Shown here: one piece after another, positions 57,699-64,000 of the stretch
Layout of the letters: each line of letters begins with the position of its first letter
How positions within the stretch are numbered: position 1 is the first letter of the stretch
Notes under the pieces: generated by a model
What the model saw: the letters and a program-made list of their open reading frames with translations, nothing else
What the model was told of the DNA's origin: nothing
Databases searched by the model: none
Position numbers and translations under genes: made by a program
From: Lachnospiraceae bacterium OF09-6
GTDB lineage: Bacteria; Bacillota; Clostridia; Lachnospirales; Lachnospiraceae
Assembly: GCA_003435055.1 (NCBI GenBank)
Contig: QUMM01000003.1
Location: forward strand, 62,001-126,000
Reading direction: 5' to 3'
Length of the DNA stretch: 64,000 nucleotides

Positions 57699-59030
57699 TC
57701 AGTTTTCTGCACTGTTCCCATAGGTCTTCAACAGATATTCCCGTTCATTATGTTCCGGTGTTTCAAGAACATCTTCCAGCATCTGGTTCAGGATTTCCCC
57801 GATTTTCTTTCCCGGCTCCATTCCTGCTGCAATCAGGTCTTTCCCGGTTACCTGAAGGTTCTTCAGCGATATGCAGTCCTTCCGTTTCAGAATTTCATCG
57901 TACACCTGATGCACACGCTCCAGATTGACCAGCTTTTCTATTTTGCGATATTCGCTCTGTGCCAGTATGTCTGCCCCCATTACCTGGAACAGTCCCGGAA
58001 AGATGTCTTCTCCGGCCCGGTGCAAGAGACGCCGAATCTGCCGTTCATCTGGCTGCGGTCTGGCATCGTGATACAGGACAATACGTTTCACCTGATCCAT
58101 CGTCGCATTATCAAACTTTAATCTCCGCATAATCCGGACAGTTTCCTGCGCACTTACGTTAGCATGTCCGTGAAAATGATCCACCCCGTCTACTGTTGTC
58201 CTGGTCTGTGGTTTTCCAAAGTCATGGAACAACACAGACAGACGGAGAACTTTTTCCGGATCTGTGAATTCCAGAGCTTTTAACGTATGCTCCCCTACAG
58301 AATACATATGATGGGGATGATGCTGCGGAGTCTCCATCATAACATCAAATTCCGGCAGTACCACACGGGTAATGCCCAGCTCATAAGCAGTTCGCAGCAT
58401 CTCCGGATGTGGAGACACCAGAAGCTTCACCAGCTCTGTCTGAATTCGTTCTGCGCTGATATCCTTCAGATTCCCAGCCAGTGCTCTTGCAGCATCTGCC
58501 GTCTCCTTTTCGATCTCAAACCCAAGCTGAGCCGCAAACCGTACCGCCCGCAGAATGCGCAGGGCATCTTCTTCGAACCGTTCTCCGGCCACACCTACAC
58601 AGCGAATCACACCATGTTTCAGATCTTCTATCCCACCAAATGCATCTACCATTCCGCAACGATCATTATAAGCCATGGCATTGATCGTAAAATCTCTTCT
58701 TCGCAGATCTTCTTTTAATTCTCCGGTAAAATTCACCTGCTCCGGATGTCGATGATCCCGGTATTCCCCGTCAATCCGGTAGGTGGTGACCTCGAATCCC
58801 TCTTTGTCCATCATCACTGTCACAGTTCCATGTTCAATACCGGTATCAATCGTACGGTGAAACAGTTCCTTGACCTGCTCCGGCAGCGCCGACGTGGTGA
58901 TATCCCAGTCAGCCGGGATTCTTCCCAGCACGCTGTCGCGAACGCAGCCGCCTACTGCATATGCTTCGTAGCCGGCTGCTTCCAGAGTCTGAATAATCAC
59001 TTTTACCTTTTCTGGTAACTGTATCTTCAT
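57699..59030 (-). CDS. cca: CCA-adding/poly(A) polymerase-type tRNA nucleotidyltransferase
   Basis: Adds or repairs the 3' CCA of tRNAs, fitting the tRNA-Met gene here that lacks encoded CCA. 443 residues from the ATG at 59030 (MKIQLPEKVKVIIQTLEAAG), with AAGGAGAG upstream. The catalytic head shows VGGCVRD (25-31) and DWDI, then RRRDFTINAMAYN. An HD domain follows (SVLFHDFGKPQTRTT; HFHGHANVSA). Confidence 0.93.
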   Translation of the reverse strand: MKIQLPEKVKVIIQTLEAAGYEAYAVGGCVRDSVLGRIPADWDITTSALPEQVKELFHRTIDTGIEHGTVTVMMDKEGFEVTTYRIDGEYRDHRHPEQVNFTGELKEDLRRRDFTINAMAYNDRCGMVDAFGGIEDLKHGVIRCVGVAGERFEEDALRILRAVRFAAQLGFEIEKETADAARALAGNLKDISAERIQTELVKLLVSPHPEMLRTAYELGITRVVLPEFDVMMETPQHHPHHMYSVGEHTLKALEFTDPEKVLRLSVLFHDFGKPQTRTTVDGVDHFHGHANVSAQETVRIMRRLKFDNATMDQVKRIVLYHDARPQPDERQIRRLLHRAGEDIFPGLFQVMGADILAQSEYRKIEKLVNLERVHQVYDEILKRKDCISLKNLQVTGKDLIAAGMEPGKKIGEILNQMLEDVLETPEHNEREYLLKTYGNSAEN

Positions 59031-59047
59031 ATGCTCTCCTTTTTCTG

Positions 59048-59875
59048 TTATCCCTGTGCCAGGAAGAATGCCAGCACTACAATACCAAGGATAATACGAT
59101 ACCATCCAAACACGGTAAAGCTGTGCCTGCGAATATAACCAAGCAGCAATTTGATCACCACAATAGATACCACAAATGCCACCACCATGCCTACCAGGAG
59201 TAATACCACTTCACTGGCAGAAAATACCAGACCAAACTTCAGAACCTTCAGCAGACTGGCCCCCAGCATAACCGGCACTGCCAGGAAAAAGGTAAACTCT
59301 GCTGCCACAGTTCTGGAAATACCGATCATAATGGCTCCCAGAATGGTCGCTCCGGATCTGGACGTTCCAGGGAATACCGCTGCGATCAGCTGGAACGCCC
59401 CAATGCAGAATGCCATCGGATAAGTGATCTGTGCAATGCTGTTTACCTTCGGTACCACATCTTTATTCTGGTGTTCTATAATAATAAACAGCACACCAAA
59501 TACAATCAGTGCAAATGCTACCGTCCAGTAATTATAAAACAGGCGGTCCAGTTCATCTTCAAATAAAATTCCTACTACGGCAGCCGGTACGCAGGCTACC
59601 AGAATCTTAAACCACATAGAAAAGGTATCTTTTTTGATGAAAAACCTTTCTTTTGTAGAAAACGGCCACAGCTGTGGAAAATACAAGACTACAACAGCCA
59701 GTATGGCGCCCAGCTGAATGACCACCAGGAACATAGACATGAATTCATCAGTTACATCCAGCTTCACCAGTTCATCCAGCAAAATCATATGACCGGTACT
59801 GCTGACCGGAAGCCATTCTGTGATTCCTTCTACAATTCCGAATAAAATTGCTTTTAAAATTTCAATTATTTCCAT
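59048..59875 (-). CDS. uppP: Undecaprenyl-diphosphatase (bacitracin resistance)
   Basis: Recycles undecaprenyl pyrophosphate to the monophosphate carrier for wall synthesis. 275 residues, about eight helices. Both signature loops are intact: GITEWLPVSSTGHMI (17-31) and FPGTSRSGATI (168-178). It lies 17 bases before cca. Confidence 0.95.
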   Translation of the reverse strand: MEIIEILKAILFGIVEGITEWLPVSSTGHMILLDELVKLDVTDEFMSMFLVVIQLGAILAVVVLYFPQLWPFSTKERFFIKKDTFSMWFKILVACVPAAVVGILFEDELDRLFYNYWTVAFALIVFGVLFIIIEHQNKDVVPKVNSIAQITYPMAFCIGAFQLIAAVFPGTSRSGATILGAIMIGISRTVAAEFTFFLAVPVMLGASLLKVLKFGLVFSASEVVLLLVGMVVAFVVSIVVIKLLLGYIRRHSFTVFGWYRIILGIVVLAFFLAQG

Positions 59876-59906
59876 TTTCTTTCCTTTCTATCTATGGTTT
59901 CCATTA

Positions 59907-62357
59907 TTATTCCTGATACTTATCCAGGAAACCAATAAACTGATTGCCTGATTTCTCAAACAGTGCCAGGGAATCCTCATCACTGAGCAGATACGTATCA
60001 TCCGCGCCAGGTTCATAAAAACTGATATTTCCCCACTGGTCATACCCGTTCAGAATCCGGATGCCTTCTGTCGTATCTGCCAGCACCGGATTACCTTCAC
60101 TGATGAAATAAAGGATCTCATCCATATTGCATCCGGCCAGATTCAGTACCATCTTATCTGGAAGCTGCTGTGCCAGCGCCGCCTCATCCATTGTACCATT
60201 TAAAATACAGGGATCGATGGAAGACAACGGTATGGTACTCTCTGTTGCCTTATTTCCTCTTTCCCAGATATACTGATGGCTCTGGTTGACCACTACGCCA
60301 AGCAGTTCGTCTGCCTTCACAATTGCAGTATTCGCATGCTCATACATTCCGGCCAGCTGACCTTTGGCATACACATAGTAGATTTCCTGCGTGTCTTCCT
60401 GATACGGAATCGTTACAGTCTTGTTTCCATTTTCCACCATCATGCTGCTGCGTATCACCTTCGGTGTCTGGGAAATGATTCCGGCGCCAATCAGAAGTAC
60501 CACCTCTGTCTTTTTCCGGTCTGTCACCTGCGTAGTCAGTCCAATGCCGGTATCTTCTGCCACATTATCAATAATATGATCTTCCGCCGCCTCTACCCAG
60601 TCATTTCCGGACTTCTGTGCTCTTGTCATGGTCAGAAGTCGATCTGAGATCTCTCCTCCTGTGACATAATATCCTGTCTGCGCATACTCCTTTTGTGGTT
60701 CTCCATTCTCATCTACAATATTGACCTGTTTCATTGGAAAGAGCTCAGTTCCCTCCTCGCTGCTGTCAATATCCGCCTCATCTGCCACACCATACACCAG
60801 CGACTCGCCCAGATAGCCCAGCATCCGGATTCGTTCACTGCCTGCGCAAGTGATCTCTTTTACCTCTCCGGTATCCAGATTTATCATAGAAATCGTACTG
60901 GAATTATATGGTTCATTTTCTTTCAGATATGCAAAATGCTTACCGGTAGCAGAACCTTCCACACAGCCCAGCTTCAGTCCTTCCATCAATGTTGTCATCT
61001 CCATAGTTGCCAGATTGATCTGATAAATATTCCCATCCAGAAGCATATAGAAGCTGCTCTGATCCTCTGTAATATAGGCCAGTTCTTCCACATCCCTGCG
61101 AAGAAGATCATAGGACCGGTTGGTATCCACAAACAGCTTTTCCTCCACCGTACCAGAAGATGCATCATAATGATACAGCCCCACACCTGATTCACCTTCA
61201 TGACGTCCCCGGTTCATATAACCGGCTACAATGAAGTACACATTACCACCTGGGCTGACATTCAGAACTCTAATATCATGTTCTCCATAAATATCCCGAT
61301 AATCACTGTCTCCCTTCTGACGGAAGGTAAAGATCTGCGCCATCTTGCCGCTCTGCACATCGTAACTCCAGAGTTCACCGCTCTGTTCAAACGCAAAATA
61401 GTTATGGCTGGAGTCACTGGCAAAAGAAATATCATTCTGCGTAATACCAAGATCAATGCCACTGTCCGTAATCACGCCGTTATCTGGATCAAAGACTTCA
61501 TCTGTAGTTCGTTCAAAGTCCAGCAGCATGACCACTTCATCAGCATAACGCAGGCGGAAGTATTCATTTACTGTATACAGTTCCACATTTTCTTCCTCAT
61601 CTGCCGCACTGATCAGGTATTGCTGGGTAATGGTTGCTGTCGTCTCATTCAGTTCTTTTATGGCAGGAATGGATTTGTAATAAATCTGCGGATTCAGATT
61701 CCCCCATTCCAACTGTTCCGTTGTAGTATGAATATCCATATAGGAAAGATTGGTCTGTTCCACATCGTATTCCGGTTCCAGATAAACAGCCAGGGAATCT
61801 GCATTCTTATTCAGACAGTTATCTGAGAACATATTTACAAAATCCAGATATTCCTTTGTATGCAGGCTGTCCTGCTGTACCAGTCTGGTGTAATAATATA
61901 CATCCTTTCCATCAGACTTCAATTGTATCTGCAATGCATATTCCTGATTCATACGAATCTTGCTTGCCAGAGTAAAATTCGCCGTAATATATTCACCATC
62001 GTTCTGGATGTCTGTCACTTTCGTATTTTCCAGGGATTTTGAGCCATCTATGGTCAGTACTTCAAAATAAATATCCTGGACATTTGCGCCAAAGGTCTGG
62101 ATATGAAGTGATACATCACGATCAGTAGAAATCGGGGTCAATGTATCCCGGATAGTCAACGCTTCCATCGGCTCCACATACCCATGCAGTGGATTCATAT
62201 CTGTATCCTGATACCGCATATAAACAAGCGGTAAGGTTGCCTTTTTCATATCCTCTGTCTGAATGGTGGTCTCATCATCCATAATATAGGCAAATCCTGC
62301 CACCGAACCGATGAAGATCAGAAAAAGCACCACAATTCTAATCAGTATCTTTTTCAT
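59907..62357 (-). CDS. Large uncharacterised membrane-anchored surface protein
   Basis: 816 residues. One N-terminal membrane helix (~5-26, MKKILIRIVVLFLIFIGSVA) anchors an extracytoplasmic chain. Residues ~300-640 have repeated beta-propeller-like blades (SHNYFAFEQSGELWSYDVQS; GNIYQINLATMEMTTLMEGL; STISMINLDTGEVKEITCAG). The C-terminal ~80 residues (ILYFISEGNPVLADTTEGIR then LNGYDQWGNISFYEPGAD) resemble a C39-like papain-fold segment, but I see no assured catalytic Cys-His pair. The start overlaps the methyltransferase gene by 20 bases, with GGAGGAGA before the ATG. Function unknown. Confidence 0.7.
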   Translation of the reverse strand: MKKILIRIVVLFLIFIGSVAGFAYIMDDETTIQTEDMKKATLPLVYMRYQDTDMNPLHGYVEPMEALTIRDTLTPISTDRDVSLHIQTFGANVQDIYFEVLTIDGSKSLENTKVTDIQNDGEYITANFTLASKIRMNQEYALQIQLKSDGKDVYYYTRLVQQDSLHTKEYLDFVNMFSDNCLNKNADSLAVYLEPEYDVEQTNLSYMDIHTTTEQLEWGNLNPQIYYKSIPAIKELNETTATITQQYLISAADEEENVELYTVNEYFRLRYADEVVMLLDFERTTDEVFDPDNGVITDSGIDLGITQNDISFASDSSHNYFAFEQSGELWSYDVQSGKMAQIFTFRQKGDSDYRDIYGEHDIRVLNVSPGGNVYFIVAGYMNRGRHEGESGVGLYHYDASSGTVEEKLFVDTNRSYDLLRRDVEELAYITEDQSSFYMLLDGNIYQINLATMEMTTLMEGLKLGCVEGSATGKHFAYLKENEPYNSSTISMINLDTGEVKEITCAGSERIRMLGYLGESLVYGVADEADIDSSEEGTELFPMKQVNIVDENGEPQKEYAQTGYYVTGGEISDRLLTMTRAQKSGNDWVEAAEDHIIDNVAEDTGIGLTTQVTDRKKTEVVLLIGAGIISQTPKVIRSSMMVENGNKTVTIPYQEDTQEIYYVYAKGQLAGMYEHANTAIVKADELLGVVVNQSHQYIWERGNKATESTIPLSSIDPCILNGTMDEAALAQQLPDKMVLNLAGCNMDEILYFISEGNPVLADTTEGIRILNGYDQWGNISFYEPGADDTYLLSDEDSLALFEKSGNQFIGFLDKYQE

Positions 62358-63522
62358 CTTCTCCTCCTAACCGTAATCTGTAAAATAGCGGATTCACATT
62401 CCAGATTCCCATACAGGTCTGAAGAGAGTCCAGAAGTTTTTCCTTCTTTTCGAAAGGCAGTGGCGTATTCTGCTTCACTGCACGGATCAGAATATTCTTC
62501 GGTGTATGTTCCATATCAATAAACTCCAGCACCTGTACCTGATACCCTTCCAGTTCCAGTACATCCGCCCGAAAAGCATCGGTCATCAAAGCCGCCATAC
62601 GTTCCTGAATCAGCCCATATTTTAAGACCGGATTCATCTCCGTACTGTGCATCTGACGGTTTAACTCATGATGGCAGCAAGGCACCGCAAAAATCACCTT
62701 TGCATTCCATTGAAGCGCCTTTTCCAGTGCATAGTCTGTTGCCGTATCACAGGCGTGAAGGGATACCACCATGTCTACCTGCTCCACGCCATCGTAATCC
62801 GCAATATCCCCGGTCAGGAAGGTCAGACGGTCATAACCGTACTTCTCTGCCAGTTCCTGACAGTGTTCCATCACATCTTTCTTCAGATCCAGACCGATCA
62901 TCCGTATCCGATACTGCTTCTTTACAGTCAGATAATAATACAGGGCAAAGGTGAGATAAGACTTACCACATCCAAAATCAATCAATGTCAGTTCCCTGTC
63001 TTTATCCAGCTCCGGTAAAATATCTTCCACAAACTCCAGATATCGGTTGATCTGGCGGAATTTATCATATCTTGACCGTACAATAGTTCCTTCCGCTGTC
63101 ATAACCCCAAGATCCACCAGAAACGGGATCGGAGTTCCTTCTTCCAGGAGATATCTCTTCTTGCGATTATGATCCAGAACTCTTGCACTACGCATATCTC
63201 TGGCTATCTTCTGCTTTACTGTGGTTTTTCCTTTTTTACTGACCAGTGCCTGTATAGACTGGGTGGTAGTATCCATCTGCAGTTGTCTGTAATCTTTTCG
63301 AAGCCAATGATCCAACTGTTCCAGCAGCTCTGCCTTCTCATAGTTTTTGTGAAATTCTTTTTTTCCATCTGAGACACTGGTCTGAAAACACAGCTGCTCT
63401 TTCAGCTTCACCGGCCGTATCTTTACTTTATCCGCCAGTTCTCCATGACGCTTTCCACTGATGGTCATGCGCAGCATATTCTCATTCATTGTCTGTCTCA
63501 GTAAATTCATTAATTGTTCCAT
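62338..63522 (-). CDS. Class I SAM-dependent methyltransferase (Methyltransf_32-like)
   Basis: 394 residues. The C-terminal Rossmann domain reads LTLIDFGCGKSYLTFALYYY (SAM loop, ~195-215), MIGLDLKKDVMEHC and VVSLHACDTATDYAL, with VPCCHHELNRQM downstream, the PCCHH feature of this family. The N-terminal ~180 residues contain basic stretches (QKIARDMRSARVLDHNRKKR) that could bind RNA. The substrate is not known; a nucleic acid is plausible. It lies 12 bases after the zinc-ribbon protein gene. Confidence 0.82.
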   Translation of the reverse strand: MEQLMNLLRQTMNENMLRMTISGKRHGELADKVKIRPVKLKEQLCFQTSVSDGKKEFHKNYEKAELLEQLDHWLRKDYRQLQMDTTTQSIQALVSKKGKTTVKQKIARDMRSARVLDHNRKKRYLLEEGTPIPFLVDLGVMTAEGTIVRSRYDKFRQINRYLEFVEDILPELDKDRELTLIDFGCGKSYLTFALYYYLTVKKQYRIRMIGLDLKKDVMEHCQELAEKYGYDRLTFLTGDIADYDGVEQVDMVVSLHACDTATDYALEKALQWNAKVIFAVPCCHHELNRQMHSTEMNPVLKYGLIQERMAALMTDAFRADVLELEGYQVQVLEFIDMEHTPKNILIRAVKQNTPLPFEKKEKLLDSLQTCMGIWNVNPLFYRLRLGGEDEKDTD

Positions 63523-63534
63523 ATCTGTTCTATA

Positions 63535-64000
63535 TCACCATTCTTTTCCACAACTGTCACAGTGCCATGTGACAGCGTAACGTTCAAATCTGCGCAGCCC
63601 GAAAGAAGACGACAATGTCTTTTTCATATTGGTCCATACTGAGATATGCGATACCTTGCTGCTTCCGCATCTCGGGCATCGTACCTCCAGCTTCTTTTTT
63701 CCTGCATCAATGAGCCGGTCCACATCGTTCTGGTCATTCATCTTTTTAAATTGCTCTGCCCAGAACTTTCGTTTATTTACCTTTCCAAATGCATATTCAT
63801 AGTAATTAGCTGTCTTCTTGTCCTTAGGATCTGCCGTTTTTACCAGATAAAAGTAAGCGGATGCCCGAATGTAATCTTTCTTATTATGATAGTAATACAA
63901 GCCTACATTCTTCATAGCCTGTGCCCAGATCGCGCCTTTGTTCTTCTCGATCTTCATAAAGCAGGAAACTGCCTTTTCCTGGTCATCCGGAAATGGAGCA
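63535..64000 (-). CDS. TPR-like protein with C-terminal zinc ribbon (N-terminus beyond the window)
   Basis: The frame is open to the window edge (the codons before the internal Met at 63957 read APFPDDQEKAVSCF), so the start is missing. The visible part has helical TPR-like repeats (AQAMKNVGLYYYHNKKDYIR; ASAYFYLVKTADPKDKKTAN) and then a zinc ribbon: CPRCGSSKVSHIS and CDSCGKEW, two CxxC pairs. No function can be assigned. It ends 12 bases before the methyltransferase gene, so the two are probably co-transcribed. Confidence 0.7.
   Translation of the reverse strand, partial: APFPDDQEKAVSCFMKIEKNKGAIWAQAMKNVGLYYYHNKKDYIRASAYFYLVKTADPKDKKTANYYEYAFGKVNKRKFWAEQFKKMNDQNDVDRLIDAGKKKLEVRCPRCGSSKVSHISVWTNMKKTLSSSFGLRRFERYAVTWHCDSCGKEW

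Overview
The window reads as a chromosomal segment of a spore-forming anaerobic Firmicute, most likely a Lachnospiraceae (Blautia/Ruminococcus-like). This is inferred from the gene set and order: pyruvate:ferredoxin oxidoreductase, a V-type ATPase, spoIIE-tilS-hpt-ftsH, yabP/yabQ/divIC, CotS-like and DUF6472-like proteins. Nearly everything is on the minus strand. The one clear plus-strand gene is the LTA-synthase-family gene at 30417-32558.

Layout. 1-7.7 kb: end of an acidic secreted protein gene, a repeat-rich spacer, then glyS, a lipoprotein, recO, era and an M16C protease. 7.8-16.6 kb: PFOR, then a three-gene unit coding for an isoprenylcysteine-methyltransferase-like membrane protein, a GH3-family enzyme and a 7TM-GGDEF-HD-GYP protein, preceded by a structured spacer. 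16.6-20.9 kb: DUF3006-like protein, GNAT, metA, XRE regulator plus membrane protein, and an LCP protein with the remnant of a second one. 21-30 kb: V-ATPase operon H-I-K-E-C-F-A-B-D. 30-32.6 kb: DUF6472-like protein and the LTA-synthase-like enzyme, divergently transcribed. 32.6-41 kb: hexuronate catabolism (LacI regulator; uxaC-uxaB-uxaA; kdgA-kdgK). Its two promoters are near-identical and carry the same operator. A LacI/TRAP-transporter fusion pseudogene lies next to it. 41-44 kb: MarR regulator and a GH13 amylase. 44-49.4 kb: ftsH, hpt, tilS, spoIIE. 49.4-54.8 kb: a creatininase-family enzyme and a RibU-type transporter under an FMN riboswitch, then a phosphohexomutase, an Hpt-domain protein, trpS and tRNA-Met. 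54.8-64 kb: divIC, yabQ, yabP, rqcP, hup, cotS-like, cca, uppP, an unassigned 816-residue surface protein, a methyltransferase and a partial zinc-ribbon protein.

How it works together. The uxa/kdg genes convert galacturonate to pyruvate and glyceraldehyde-3-phosphate, and PFOR oxidises pyruvate to acetyl-CoA. The V-ATPase rotor keeps the residues that bind Na+ in Enterococcus hirae NtpK, which suggests sodium bioenergetics. The spoIIE promoter has a 21-bp spacer and a Spo0A box over its -35 element, the Spo0A-activated architecture known from Bacillus.

Quality caution. At least nine genes, several essential, are broken by what looks like one missing base each (glyS, recO, XRE, ntpK, GH13, ftsH, ribU, pgm, Hpt). 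In every case the other frame restores a normal family member. I treat these as probable sequence errors, give the whole gene span, and state the likely break point. The LacI/DctM fusion and the LCP remnant are different: they look like deletions or misjoins.
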